In this document: positions 1 through 12,920 of the stretch, piece by piece | Numbering within the stretch: position 1 is the stretch's first letter | How the letters are laid out: every line of letters starts with the position of its first letter | Source of the DNA: Archegozetes longisetosus | Lineage: Eukaryota; Arthropoda; Arachnida; Sarcoptiformes; Trhypochthoniidae | NCBI GenBank assembly: GCA_018873245.2 | Contig: JAEMBT020000009.1 | Coordinates: 3,560,242 to 3,624,241 of the forward strand | Reading direction: 5' to 3' | Length of the DNA: 64,000 bases | Made by a program: the position numbers and the translations under genes | Notes under the pieces: generated by a model | What the model was told of the DNA's origin: nothing | The model's database searches: none | The model's input: the letters and a program-made list of their open reading frames with translations, nothing else

Positions 1-839
1 CCTCTTTAGCTACAGATCGCATAATAAATGCGACTAAAACATATTATGCATCTATTTTCTAATTGAAATCCAAAGTCACTTAGTGTGCTATACATTCAGT
101 TTTGCCTGATTTCCAAAAGCTATTATTCTAATAATTCATAATTGCAATCAAAGCTGTTAATAGAATCAAAAATAGAATCCAGAATAGTTATTTATTTTTT
201 CATCAGCATTGTTGAAATTACAACATTTATAGTATAGTATTATGGTTACCCTACCAAAAATCGATAAAATAGATTATTTAATTTAGTCAATTTTAATTAG
301 AAGCAGCATTTAATATACAATTTTTAATAACTATGAAATAGGTTTCATCTGTCAAAAGTCGTGCATTCAAACAATTTTTTTATATTCATATTCCATTACT
401 GTCTTACACAACTTATATCTAAATTTGAAATTCTAATTACATCATATGTTTGATCATTTCTCAGATTGAAAGAAAAACTATCCAGTCATTAAAAGTTAAA
501 CATTTCATATTCTATTAAGCAATCTATCATTCTATTGACAAGATAATCATATTTAAATTTGGACTTATGAAAGACACTTAGATTGCTTTCTCTTTTGTTG
601 TAATCAATGCCAACCTTCGGATTGAAACCTGTGACATCAAAATTTAATTTTATGTAATTTCCATTTATAAAAGAATGTATGAAATGATGATTATATTACT
701 GAAAATACGAAGTAATAGCTTACATGATAGCTCTCAGAACTAGCTTACCGTAATAGAACGAATATTAGGATTATTTCAAATTTTTTATTTTCAATACTAT
801 ATATTAGTCGAAAAACTCATTATTTTTAAACCTCTTAAA
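1..839. other. 5' intergenic region, nothing recognised
   Basis: A+T-rich DNA upstream of the first ABCH gene. I see no ORF of note, no transposon end and no clear promoter element. It probably includes the promoter and 5' leader of the downstream gene, but nothing visible defines them. Confidence 0.4.
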
Positions 840-3496
840 ATGAGTGCAATTAATATAAACGAGGTTTCATTTAAGTATAATAAACAAGTCGTACTCGGCA
901 GCATTAGTGCACGAATTAACCAAAATGAAATCTATGCACTTCTTGGTCCGAGTGGTTGTGGAAAGACTACTCTTCTAAGACTAATTTTTGGTAGAATTAA
1001 GCCTGAAAATGGCTCGATTACTGTTTTAGGTCGTGAGCCGGGTTTAGCTAATAGTTTGATAAGTTATATGCCTCAAGAATGCGCTCTGTGTCTACAATTC
1101 ACTGTTGATCAAACTTTCGATTATTTTGCCAGAATTTTTCGAATTTCTAAACAGGATTACATTAAAAGGTAAGAAATCAAACATAGCTATAGTTTCTCAA
1201 ATGGTTAGCAACATCTTTTTACTCGAAAACACGATTCTAATTTTTACTTATTTAAAAATAGTTAGGTGATAATAATTTTCTTTCGCCTATATTTAATAGC
1301 TTTCAATTAGTACGATATAACTGACTGTTTCCATATAATTAATTTAAATCAGTTTTTGAGAAAACAGGTTCATTTTATCTAGATTAGAACCTTTTAATTG
1401 AGATTTTCTTTTTAACAGAAAACAAAAATTAGATGAAGTCATGAGTATACCTCGAGGCAATAAATTTATAAGTGAATTATCAGGAGGCCAGCAAAAAATT
1501 GTTTCACTCGCGGTCACTTTACTTAATGAATCAAAACTAATAATTCTTGACGAACCAACTGTTGGAATAGATTTAATGACAACCAGTCATATTTGGAAAT
1601 ATCTTTGCAACAAATGTGAACAGGGATTGACTATTCTATTTGTTACACAATATGTTGAAGAAGCGACTCATGCAAATAAAGTCGCATTCATGAGAAACGG
1701 AAAAATATTGGTGGAAGAAGAACCTTCTGCTCTTATGAAAAAATATAACGAAACCAGTTTAGAAGAAGTGTTTCTCAAACTTTGTCTGATTGATAATAAT
1801 ACAGATAAACTCTGTAAAACAAATCAAGTTGATAATACACAAAATTCGTTGACTTGTGCTCCAATCGAAGACAAAAAGTTGGAAAACTTTTCTGATGATC
1901 AGAGTTGGGAAACAATACTTTGGATTATATTAATTTTAATTCGAAGAAATTTTCTGAAAATGCGTCAAAAGGGTTATCAAAATATTCCGTTATTTCTATT
2001 GCCAGCCTCACAGGCACTAACGTTTTGTCTGATGTTTAGCAAACAACTAATATATGTATGAATTTTTAAACATTTTTCTCAAGACTGCAAAGCTTAATCA
2101 ATGTTCAAATTTCTGGTATTGCCTGAAAACTTTACAGCTATCAAATTAGAGTTTGTTCATAAACTTTTCATATAAACCCTATAGTTTTTAGAACAATTAT
2201 TAAAAATTCTTATGTATTTACCAAAATAATATTTTCTTAAAAATTTAACTGACTTTGAAAAGTGATTAAGTTATTCTTTTAAAATCATAACTTTTTGTGT
2301 CTCAAAGTAAAATTAGTATTTTTGATTGAGTTCTGACCATACGATCTGTTGCCTCGAATAACACTTAAGTCCCTGATATTGTTTCTGTCAAGATTTGACA
2401 CAATACTAGAAATCTCATCAGAGAATGAGCTTAGCTTTTGTGACTATAACAAAGATAATCTGATAAGATTTTATCATTATAGATTCAAACAGCGATCTTC
2501 AATGAAGATATAGATCCATATTACAGTCAAATGTTGTTATCATCTTCATTGACAAGTATTGATCAACACATAATTAAACCTGTCAACTATTCGACATTCG
2601 ATTCAGCAATAAATTCCATATATAATAACGAAGCGATAGCTGTCATTCATTTCAAACAAAACTATTCTCAAGCTATTAGTGACAGAATTGAAGATCCATT
2701 CAATATAGATAACAAAACTATTGATGAAAGTAGTTTACACTTATATCTGGACAATTCGATAGCCATTTATAATATCTATTTCATGGCTTCTTTGCAAAAA
2801 TCTCTAGAAAAATTCTTATTTATGGTTTATAACGGAAGTTCGACATCATTTCAATCTCCGATATCAGTCGAGAAAACTACTTATAGTGAAAATCTTTTAG
2901 CTAAAGACTCCTATTTATCTGGACTTCTATTATATACACTATATCTTTCATCAATGATCACATCCTCACTTGCATTACTGGTTGAACGAAAAGATGGTCT
3001 TTTCGAAAGGTCATTGATTGCTGGTGTCAGTTACAAATTGGTCCTAATATCACATTTAATAACTAGTATAATATTAGCATTAATGCAAATATTACTCATG
3101 TTTTTCGTACTTTTCATTATATTCGGCAACAGAAATGAGGGCTCAATACTATTATTATTTTTCCTCTATTTATCTCAAGCCATTAATTCCATGTCGACTG
3201 GATTTCTAATATCCTCGATAGTAAATGATGAATATGTATCTCTAATACTCATAAGCTTTATAGTACTTCCACAGGTTTTTAGTTCAGGTATTATCTGGCC
3301 AATTGAAGCTCTGGACAGACCCCTGAGAGACATATTCCATTTTGCTCCTCTGATATTACCTACTAATGCGGTCAACGATGTCATGTTTAAAGGATATGGT
3401 TTAAGAAAACTTAGTGTCTTATATGGATTTGCTGTTAATCTGTTTCCCAGTCTAATTTTTATAGCCCTAACTATAATTATAATTAAGAAAAAATAA
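840..3496 (+). CDS. ABCH-type ABC half-transporter, copy 1 (3 exons)
   Basis: Predicted membrane ATP-dependent exporter, NBD first and TMD second. Exons are 840-1168, 1419-2055 and 2483-3496; the GT..AG introns join in frame (1980 nt, 659 aa). Seen in the protein: Walker A GPSGCGKTT (about residues 36-44), Q-loop in MPQE, signature LSGGQQK (130-136), Walker B LIILDEP (150-156). The switch position reads VTQY, so the usual H-loop His is Gln (about 187). The C-terminal half is hydrophobic, with the ABC2-type segments ERKDGLFERS and SGIIWPIE typical of arthropod ABCH and of proteins often named 'ABC transporter G family member 20/23'. The ATG at 840 matches the start of the inverted copy at 45660-48752. 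Family knowledge: ABCH proteins are arthropod half-transporters, some linked to cuticular lipid export or xenobiotic response; the substrate here is unknown. AATAAA motifs follow the stop. Confidence 0.88.
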
Positions 3497-3625
3497 TAAA
3501 TTTACTTTTTGCTATAATTTTTACAATATTTAAACTTTTATAAGTTTATTGCAAAATAAATTTGAATTTTTATTTTCTTTGATATTTGCATGTTTTACAA
3601 TCATTTTTTAAGCATTATGTAAGTA

Positions 3626-3970
3626 CAGTTATGTCAGAATAAATTGTACCAGTGAAAAAAGTTAACTATTTCGGGATTAAATTTCAGCTCAAAAATGTGA
3701 ATTAACTTAAGCCAAGTTAAACTTCTTCCCTATCGCTAATTTCTATTTGATTGCAAAAAATGCTCACAAATAGCTGATTATCAAGTGATAAAATGCATTA
3801 TTGTTAGTCACTTCTTACATATTAATAATGACTGACTTAGTTTCATTCAAAGTTATAAAGTTTAGGCTTTGGCTGAACTTTCAAAAACTTTTATTTCTCT
3901 GATATTAATGGAAAACGATTTTTAACTTTCTATTAGTAATTGACTGGTAAAATTTACTCTGATACAACTG
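3626..3970. mobile_element. 345-bp TA-flanked MITE, copy 1
   Basis: Ends are inverted repeats of about 28 bp (left begins CAGTTATGTCAGAATAAATT, right reverse complement begins CAGTTGTATCAGAGTAAATT), flanked by TA at 3624-3625 and 3971-3972. There is no coding capacity. The DNA downstream of the inverted ABCH copy (near 44.9-45.0 kb) has the same flanks without the element, so this looks like a real insertion made after the ABCH duplication. TA duplications suggest mobilisation by a Tc1/mariner-type transposase (inference). Confidence 0.75.
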
Positions 3971-4699
3971 TACAGTTAACGATAATTTGTATTATGAATT
4001 CTAAGCAAGTAAATATTTTTTCTATCTTAATTACTGATGCCACTTTTTAGCTGATTCAAAACGAGATAAAGAAAGTGCAAAGTGCAACGGTTAAAAGATC
4101 AAAGTATACTTTTATGAAAAATTTTGTAATGTATGGAGGGAATAAAGTATAATTTTTACAAAAAATATCATAAACTTCCATATTTATTATTTGTTTCATT
4201 TAAAAGCGTACTTTTTGTTTGATTTAACAGCATCAATATCTTTAGAAATATAGACACAAAAATGAGAGCATGACATCAAAATTAACATTTAGTCAGTCAA
4301 GCAAACAAAAAAGTAAAATAGTGAAATAAGGTTTTCCCTGCAATATGAAAAGATTAGCATTAAATTTAAACGTTACAAGATTGACTTATTATCACAAACT
4401 TTAATTTTTTCAAATAAATAATCTAATTCATTTAACTAAACTTTACAGATCAATTCAATTGAGTTACAAGATTAGTGACCAGTCCAGTTACCATTTCTGT
4501 GTCTAACAATGACCAACTTGTGCCGCAAATCTTCAACCAATTTTTGAGCTGTATTTAAGGTTCGAACTTCATTGAAGGTCAACTTTGTAATAAATTAGCA
4601 TGCTTTTTTATGTTAGAACTTATCATAGGACAACTATGACTTGGTGTGAAGTTTGTTTCATACTAAGTTTGTCATATTGCAGTGAAAACTAAGTATTCA

Positions 4700-4925
4700 C
4701 TATTTTATTTTTTTGTTTGCTTGAATTTACATATTTCAGCTTTCACTAGATCAACATTTAAATCTGTTCTTTGACACCGCGTAAATTTTTCATTATACTA
4801 AAAATTCTTTTAACAAAATTGTTTGCTGTAGGAATTGCTAATATATGTTCAATAATTTTTGTAAGATAGGCAAATATGAATCGCTAAATATTTTATAATG
4901 CAAATCATATTTAGACAATTTTTCA
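4700..4925 (-). pseudogene. hAT-type transposase C-terminal relic
   Basis: Minus-strand translation gives IPTANNFVKRIFSIMKN, followed after a frame change by NVDLVKAEICKFK. This matches the dimerisation region seen more completely at 59.06-59.4 kb. Stops and frame changes show it is dead. A degenerate terminal-repeat-like segment (CCAGGACTGTCC) lies near 5025-5040. Confidence 0.55.
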
Positions 4926-5354
4926 TCATTTAAACTTATTTTATCATATATGATATTAAATTTATAACATTCGTCAAATAACTCATCGCTGTTTATGCAA
5001 TAAACAAGTAAACCTAAACTTATTCCAGGACTGTCCTGGAGAAACTGGGAAGGATGGCATCCGTAATTTTAGTATGATCTGTTGTTATGAGAATTTATTA
5101 GAATCATGAAATAGATGTAGATACTTTCTTACATTTTGCATATGAATTCAAATTTTCTGTCAAATTTGAAATAAATGCATATTTCATTATTTTGTTCGCT
5201 ATCTGCTTGCTTTGGCTTTTTCACTTCAGATTCTTTTTGTCAGAGTGTTAAATAGTGTATTTCTAATGAATTAATCTTTTAAAATTATTGTAAACAAGCT
5301 TTTGTTGTCTATGTTGAATGAGTCTTCAATTGTGTCTTATGGTAAAAACAAATA

Positions 5355-5460
5355 ATTTTAAATGGTTTCAAATATAAGGGCTTTGAATCATTCTTATAAC
5401 TGCAATAATAATCTGCGAATACGAGTGATAAAATTGTTATTATAATTGTAGTTATATGAA
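5355..5460 (-). pseudogene. Relic of gustatory-type receptor gene
   Basis: The plus-strand text (ATAAGGGCTTTGAATCATTC, then TTATAACTGCAATAAT) closely follows part of the receptor genes at 10440-10560 and 16870-16980, the region encoding IIHYYNYKDDIKPSYLK. Only about 100 bp is recognisable and no frame is kept. It indicates that the receptor cluster once extended further left. Confidence 0.5.
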
Positions 5461-6200
5461 TAGCAGTGTCGAGAAAATTTCTGTTAAGATATTATTATCG
5501 AGAAGATGAATACGTTCCTAACTAAGCGCTTAAAATATGAGATAAACAAGGATTAGATATTTAACTGAATATAATTTAAAACTTGAAATATAAATATCAG
5601 ACAACTATTCAAACTTTTCATACCATAGACCTGACTGATATATAGCAATGATTAGATTTTGTCAAGTAATCACACTTTAAAGCTATGAATTAAGTGTTAA
5701 GTTTGCATTTCTTACAAGTTTGGAATAATATTCAATAACACATGTTAACTTTCAAAATATTTTTATTCATTATGACTATGAGCTGTGAATGGCTGTTAAA
5801 TAATTTGATGACTTATGAGTCTATTGATTAATATAAGCTTAATCAAACAAATTTTATACCTAAGATAAAAATTTCTCGAAACTTAGAATTTCATATTTTC
5901 GTGCATTTATGTAGAATGTGAGCGTGAAATAGCTAGTTTGCGATGTAATTTTCTTCCAAATTGTACGTTCAATAGGTTTCTAAACTCAATGTATGGATTC
6001 TATAGCGAATTAGAATTCTCAATGACGAGACAATCGTACAAAAGATTAAATCATTTTTAAAAGTAGTCAATTGTTGATTGACATCCGTTTCTTCATAAAA
6101 TAAGCTTTCAAAATATTTTTTTATATTGCTTTAGGTGTCAGTTCACGATAAAAAATTTTGGTAATGTGTTTGACTCGCATGTCATTTAGCACTACCCGTA

Positions 6201-6545
6201 CAGTTGTCAGAATAAATCATGCTAGTCAATAACTGATAGATAATTAAAAATCACTTTTTCATTAAAAAATTCCTAGTATGAGGTACCGGAGAAACAAAAA
6301 CTCTTCAGGATTCAAAGCCAAAACTTTATAACCTTGAATGCAAATAAGTCAGTTATGACTCTTATTTAAGAAATGACTAACAACTAACATAAAAGCATTT
6401 TATCACTTGATAATCAGCATTTGTAAACATTTTTGCAATCGAGTAGAAGTTATATTTGCCTTAAGCTAATTTACATTTTTAAGTTGAAATTTAATACCTA
6501 AAAAGTCAACTTTTTTCATTGGTGGAATTTATACTGACATAGCTG
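6201..6545. mobile_element. 345-bp TA-flanked MITE, copy 2 (opposite orientation)
   Basis: Same length and family as 3626-3970 but inverted. One end begins CAGTTGTCAGAATAAATC, the other (reverse complement) CAGCTATGTCAGTATAAATT; TA flanks both sides (6199-6200, 6546-6547). About 200 bp of the interior, including a GATTATCAAGTGATAAAATG block, is shared with copy 1 on the other strand. Confidence 0.7.
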
Positions 6546-9489
6546 TACATGACTTACAAAATAATAATCATTCGTTTAATGGAAATAATCAGAAATAATT
6601 TGCTTATTTTATTTTCATTGCTTGAGAGGTGTTTTTGAGTTTTTTATTCACAGATTTTCGTTACTTCCAAGTTATTTAGAAAACTTTTGATTTTTTGAGG
6701 GAAATAAGAACTTGAGATGCAAATACTTTTTTGTGAATTATGTTATTCTTTCAATGATTGTAAATTTGGATCATAAATTACCGTATTCTCTTATATTAAA
6801 GTTTTTATAAACGCATAGGAATCAATATTTGTTTAAAGAATAAAGATATCAATTTGTAATCAAACATATTAATAGTACTTAAATCGCGTAACAATTGTTG
6901 ACGTGTGCATTAGAAGGTAAATATTCATTAACTGATGATCGAAATGAGAGGCATTTCTTAAGTCTATTTTCATAACGTCATGAGTTAGAGATATTCTTTT
7001 TTGATATTAATTCTTCATTACTTTAGCTTTAATTCTATTTACTGTGTATCAACGTAACAAAGTGTTACCACTCAGATGTCTATCTTTCCATTTTTAAGCA
7101 ACGTTTAAGAACAATAATGCGATCATTTTGTTTGGCTGACATATTTAATGACATTAACAAACAATTAATGACATAAACACTACTTTTAAGTTTAACTGAA
7201 TCTTATCTTTTAGGTTATGCTATAAAGAATTCGAATTATTTCTTAATCGAAAAAAAATTACTTTTAAATCAAACTTTTTATCTCTGACTCAGATATTCCT
7301 TACAAATGCAGTGAAGAAATCGCATTTGTTTTATCGAAATCTTGACATTTATTTTGGGTCTCAAAAAATCTAATTAATACCTTTGTTCTTAAAATGTGAG
7401 CTTAAGCAATATCCTTCTTTTCGTTATTACTTGACCTCTACTTAAATGAAACTTTATTGACAACAATATATGGGTAATTTATCCCTAAAATCACTTAAAG
7501 TTATAGATCAAAACAAACACAAACTTGATTCCAACTGAGACATTCACACCTTTAAGGTATCTGATGTTAGGACTTTTCTTTATTGATAGGTTAATAAAAT
7601 ATTAATATATTTTATATATTTAGAAAAATCAAATATATCAGATCAGTCAATAAGTTTCCACCCCAACATCTTTCCTGATATATTCGAACTCTGATTTTTA
7701 TACCAATAATAGTAGTATGCTTCATAAGATTGCATACTAGAAATTAGCTGGTTTCATTGAAAGATAAAAACGTTAAAGAGCTTCTTTGTCAAAAAAATTC
7801 TTAGAAATTCTTAGAAGAATTCTTATTTTTCTCTTTTCTATTGGACTAATGTTTTGATATTGCTTCTTTAACAGTTTATAATTTTATTACCACTATGAAA
7901 AACCAATTAATTTTTAATATGAGATCTCACGAAGCACGGCTTAATTATCACTATTAAAATCAGCATTCAATTACACTTTAATCAATAGTATTTCGAATTT
8001 TCACTTTGTAAAGAACATAATCTTTAGCCATATAACTACAAAGGTTCTGTTGTGCTATGACCGAAATATAGCCGAATATTTACTGACCGGTATCTTATCT
8101 GATCATAGCATAGTCCGTTAATAGAAATGACTATTGCCGAGTGTTCGAAAAATAGTATATCTTTAATTCAATAACTGACTACTTAGGGCCCACCAATCAT
8201 CATAATTCGTTTGTCTTTACTCGGGAGGACGTCTACCGAACAAGAAGCATCTTAAGATCGACAATTAAAATTCTAACAGTCAATACCCAAAAAACAACGA
8301 ATATCAATAAAACTTGCAATATAATAAATAAATGCGATTTATAACTACATTCAATATCAGCCATATAACTAAAATACTGATTAAAATGACTAATAAGTAA
8401 ATATGATTGACATTAGGTTTAATAGTGCAAAGGTTTTATTTTAATTTAGTTCTCTGCTAAGTTCAACAATTAAAACTTATACACACTTTTAAAAGAAAAT
8501 CAAATTTTATTTATTAAAGGAAACTTTACACAAAAAATGTTTAGAAATTCAAAGGTTTAGATTTTAAACATTCACTATTACTATTAGTGTTGACCCCTCT
8601 CAGAAATCACTTAGTCTGAAGAGTTTAGGAAGTGAAGAGTAAGAGTCTCTTCACTTCTATACATAGGGCTAGAAGTTGTTTACGTATTAATGGAAAATTT
8701 TCTAGAAATGTCTGTTGTTGGTCACTAACTGACCAACTACTAATTGAGGATATGTGACCTCGTTACTCTTATTTCTACAGAATTTTCTTTAGAACTTACA
8801 TTTAAAGAAAAGAGGACACAAACAACCCTGTCCTCTATCCAATGGTCAGTTTGCATTCTTAGGCGACAATGATGGTCAAGAAAATAAGGCATTATTAAAA
8901 TGATCTGAATACTGTAAGATCGAGAACAAGGATCTGTTTTTGATCTCACAACAGTATTCAATGAATACATTTCGAATGTGAAACTAATTATATTTCTTCT
9001 GTGACTGCGGCATTGAGCAGTATAGGTTATCCGTAACATAATTGTGAGGCTTTGAGCAAGAAACTAAAGATGAGAAATACCCATAGAATAAAATACGTTA
9101 GCTTAGAATCAATATACACTTAATTGCTAATAAGATAGAGCATTTTTGATAGAAGTGTCTACTTATTCAGCTCAAGTCTGCACAAAACACATCTAGATTA
9201 GGGTCCTTCCTGGACTAGTTAGCCTGAAATCTGGACACTTGGTCACCCTAGTATAAACATAGTTGACTCTGATTGAGAACAAGTGACTTACAGTTCTGCT
9301 TTTTTACGCAATAGAGGTTCAATTCATGCAAACAGATTTTTAAATATCTCTGAATTGGCTCTTTACTATAAGATTACATGATTTATGGCTTATTGAATAA
9401 TACAAACGTTTAACCCAAATATGTCGACTAATCAATAAATACCTAATCTTAAGCATAATAAAACAATTTTTAATAAAATCAATCCAGAT

Positions 9490-10834
9490 TTATGATGAAA
9501 TGTCAGTTATCTTAAGGAAAAGCATTCCAATGATGGCAATAATCTTCAAGTTGGATATTATGACAGTTATAATCTTTTTCTAAGGTCCTAAAAGTATTTT
9601 AAAAATTAAAGAATTCTTACTTCATATTCGCGAAAGTAGTTAATAATAAATAGTTTCCAACAATAAAATCCAACTCTTTTCTGACCAATTCTTTCAATGA
9701 ACGACAGCAACTACGAATTGAAAAAATAATTCATATATGATTTCGAAAGTGATAGATATTTACCTTAATTTTTCGGCTATTCGATAGAATTCTTCCACTT
9801 AAAGAAATGGAATAGGAATTCAATAATTTATATGACTTGTTTGCTTCAAAACTAACTGAAGAGGTGGTGTTTATGATGAATATTTGACTTAAGGTAAAGA
9901 ATATCGCAGGGGCAATGATAATAATTCTAATCTGTAAAGTTACTCTTCCAAACATAAATACATAAAATATATTACTTATGAATATAGATGACAAAATCCA
10001 AATCCAGAATAAGAATTTCGACCAATGATTTTTATTGTATTCATTGATTTCTGAATAGATAATGTCCAAAGATTTGATAATCTTATATAAGTTCAATAAT
10101 CTCTCATTTTGTTTCATTTTTTCATTGATAACTCTGAGTTTACTTCTCAAGTAATAACAAATTGTATAGAAATAAACCATTTGCCATAAAATAAAATTAA
10201 ACGAATACATCATATCTAAGCTAATAAGCAAACTAGAAGGAATGCCCAAAATTATAAACCTTAAGACTGAAACTTTCTGACCGAATGAAATTAAAGATAA
10301 TGAGAAAGCAAATAGAGGGAATACGAAATTTGAGGAGATTTGACAAACCAGAAATGATATTTTTAACACTTTAATCATTTTATAAACTTCTTTTTCATTC
10401 GTTAGTCCAATGCTTTTAGGTGAAACCAAACCAGAAATCATTTCAAATAGTTTCAGATATGAGGGCTTTATATCATCCTTATAATTGTAATAATGAATGA
10501 TTTGCGATACAAGTGCTAAAAGCGTTAGTAGAATTATACCGATATTCATATGAACTCTAAGATTTATGAAGTGAGGAAAGTCGCCAACTAATTCAAGTAG
10601 ATTTGAATCTTCATCAGACAATAGCAATGCAATGATACATCTTATGATAGACTGTAAGAAGAAGATAAGTATAAACATAGGATTATAAAATTTACTTCTT
10701 TTGACTGATCCAATTGGATATAGAGATAATCCAATTCTATACAAATGAGTCCCAGCACTCTCAATAATAACATTTTCAGGTAGTGGTTCGTTTGGATTGA
10801 ATTTTCTTAACTTTGTATCCATATGAATTGGCAT
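9490..10834 (-). CDS. Gustatory-type 7TM chemoreceptor, intact (3 exons)
   Basis: Predicted seven-transmembrane chemoreceptor of the arthropod gustatory-receptor class. Exons on the minus strand: 10834-9764, 9710-9621 and 9579-9490, all phase-0 introns, 416 aa if the first ATG is used (412 from 10822, which matches the paralogue's start). The family's typical length is about 380-430 aa. Exon 1 carries six hydrophobic segments. Exon 2 encodes IERIGQKRVGFYCWKLF, comparable to the conserved block before TM7. Exon 3 gives TM7 (TVIISNLKIIAIIGMLFLK) and a stop. The insect TYxxxxxQF signature is not conserved; only the T and the hydrophobic pattern remain, as expected for a distant lineage. Short last exons with phase-0 introns are a known GR feature. 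The ligand cannot be predicted. Confidence 0.72.
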
Positions 10835-10866
10835 TTTCAGTATTTTAGCTTGCTTCTAGATACCTT

Positions 10867-11640
10867 GAGTGTAATACAAACATAAACTGTAGATACGTTG
10901 CTGACAGTGTTATATTATTGAATGAATAATAAGTTTATTAGTAGATTTCGTGTTTTTATGTAGTTTTTGCTCTAAAATTTAAAGAAAATATTAATTTCTC
11001 TTTAAAATTGCATATATGTTATAATGCGAATATTTTTATAATATTTATATCTCATGTCAATTATCAATTTATGTATTTAGAAAAGTTATTTACAAAATTG
11101 AAATTTCTTACTTTTCTAACTTTCTTTATAAATGACAAAAGCCAGAAATGTTTAACGCCCGAAAATATCGATTATTCAATTTTGTCGGTGAATAATAGAA
11201 TTAAATTAAAAAATTGCTACTCATCTACAAAATGAAGATGACTCAGTTATTACAGTACTGAGTGTAATACAACATAAACTGTAGATACGTTGCTGACAGT
11301 GTTATATTATTGAATGAATAATAAGTTTATTAGTAGATTTCGTGTTTTTAGATAATATTTTGCTCTATAAATTTAAAGAAAATATTATTTCCTTTTCAAA
11401 ATGATATATAATCTATAATGCGAATGTTTTTATATTATTAATGTTGCATGTCAATTATTATTTTACGCATTTAGAAAATTTATTTACGAAATTGAATTTT
11501 CTTACTTTCTTTATAAATGGCAGAAGTCAGAGATGTTTGACGCACGAAAATATTGATTATCCAATTTTGTCAGTAAATAATAGAATTAAATAGAAAAATT
11601 GCTGCTCATCTACAAAATAAAGACGACTCAGTTTTTATAT
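10867..11640. repeat. Direct tandem duplication of a roughly 390-bp block upstream of receptor
   Basis: Unit 1 is 10867-11259 and unit 2 is 11260 to about 11640. Both start GAGTGTAATACAA and share CATAAACTGTAGATACGTTG and long stretches throughout, ending near GACTCAGTT. The block lies just upstream of the intact receptor. A much more diverged version appears upstream of the second receptor (about 17330-17650), so it probably began as receptor 5' flanking DNA. Unit 1 holds a 75-codon frame that unit 2 does not keep open, so I do not call a gene. Confidence 0.75.
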
Positions 11641-12759
11641 TGAAATAAATTGGAAAAGGTTTTATTTCATAATTAGACTACTAAGAAAAGTTTCCAATAT
11701 TTGAAATATTAGCCTTTAATGGAATCTATTCCTTTACTTAATAGGAAATTAACAAACACTTACGGTTATCGATTTGCATTTTGAAGCCTAAATTAAAATT
11801 AAGAAAAATAGTTTTTTGAAACATAAGCTATCACAAAATCAATATTTAAAATTTATTTATAGATATTTGAGTATTTATTAAAGATATTCAGAATCAAGGT
11901 TTGAAAAAAAAGTAATTAAATCTAAATCTTGACCTACAATTTGCGCTCAATATGATGACTAAAAAGATACGCTAAACACTCGATATTTTGAAATATATAT
12001 CAAATGGTGTTGAATATCAAAACAGATATCAGACTTACATGCATTAAAAGATCGCTATCAGATACCAAAGAAATGAGGTATCGCGAAGCACAAAAACGAA
12101 CAAAAAGTGACGAAATTGTGTAACACACTCAAAATTGCATATATATAATGTCCGTAGAAAGTGATTGAAAGTCTTCTCATAAGCTATGATAAAGATAAAT
12201 AAGATCAACATGTGCTTAAATTTGATGGTTTTACTGAGACGTACTTTTTCTTTTCACTACTGAAAACAAGTATCAGAATTGAAACTTATCGCAAAACTCG
12301 TTTACACGATACCTCTTCTCTCTGTCAGATACAATGTTTATAAACGCAGCATCTTATTTGTTTAATTTTTTGGTGCATAGTGCAAGTTATTTAGTTCAAT
12401 TGATATCATAATTACAATCATTACATAATTTATAATTGATCGAATGATGCAAAAGTTTAACTCGAATATATTGACTAATCAATAAATATTTTATATTAAA
12501 TATAATGAAACAACTTTTTGGTAATATCAATCATTATGGAAAGGAGATACGACTACCAGGTCCCCGGGATTAGAACGGAATCTACGGTATTTGAGAGTGT
12601 CCTCCGGTCTCCGGTCTGGAAATTTAATATCTGCCTATTTCTCCGTATGCAGTGAAATATTTCGATAAGAAAAATTTCTTAAAACGATTATGTAGATAAA
12701 CTTCAAAAGTAACAGGTTTCAAAACAGCGCCTGTTTTTCAATTCTCGTTCTTTCATATA
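11641..12759. other. Intergenic; receptor 3'-flank remnant at about 12430-12540
   Basis: No gene seen. Around 12440-12540 the text TTGACTAATCAATAAATA and following bases repeats the DNA just downstream of the intact receptor (about 9420-9480), so it is likely the 3' flank of a lost receptor copy. Confidence 0.4.
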
Positions 12760-12920
12760 CAGTAAAACCTCTATAAGTTGAACACATTTGGGAAGGGTAA
12801 ATCTTATCTAGTTTATAGAAGTGTTCAAGTTATAGAGGTTTTTTACACTATGATCTATGAGAAATGTCCAGAAATCTTTTTCAGCTTTTAGAAAGCATTC
12901 AACATATAGAGGTTTTACTG
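12760..12920. mobile_element. 161-bp pogo/Tigger-like MITE
   Basis: Terminal inverted repeats CAGTAAAACCTCTATAAGTT and (reverse complement of the right end) CAGTAAAACCTCTATATGTT, with TA on both sides. The CAGTAAAACCTCTAT end is typical of pogo/Tigger-group elements. A third internal copy of the motif (TTATAGAGGTTTTTTACA) sits near 12830-12845. There is no coding capacity. Confidence 0.8.

Larger units (their letters stand above)
3497..9489. other. Intergenic region with transposon and receptor relics
   Basis: Contains two 345-bp MITEs (3626-3970, 6201-6545), a hAT C-terminal relic (about 4700-4925, minus) and a gustatory-receptor relic (about 5355-5460, minus), listed separately. The 6546-9489 part holds no gene I recognise. 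A 99-aa minus-strand frame at 8740-9039 lies in slightly more G+C-rich DNA and resembles no family I know. The piece near 9230-9250 (TTGGTCACCCTAG) resembles the terminal repeat of the hAT relic at 59 kb. Confidence 0.5.

Noticed and set aside
3175-3384. Minus-strand frame inside ABCH copy 1
   Set aside because: Antisense shadow of exon 3; the same shadow is not kept as a separate gene anywhere.
3626-6545. A single 2.9-kb transposon with 250-bp inverted ends
   Set aside because: Each arm turns out to be a complete 345-bp MITE with its own TA-flanked ends.
8740-9039. 99-codon minus-strand frame
   Set aside because: No recognisable family, splice context or paralogue; it may be transposon debris.
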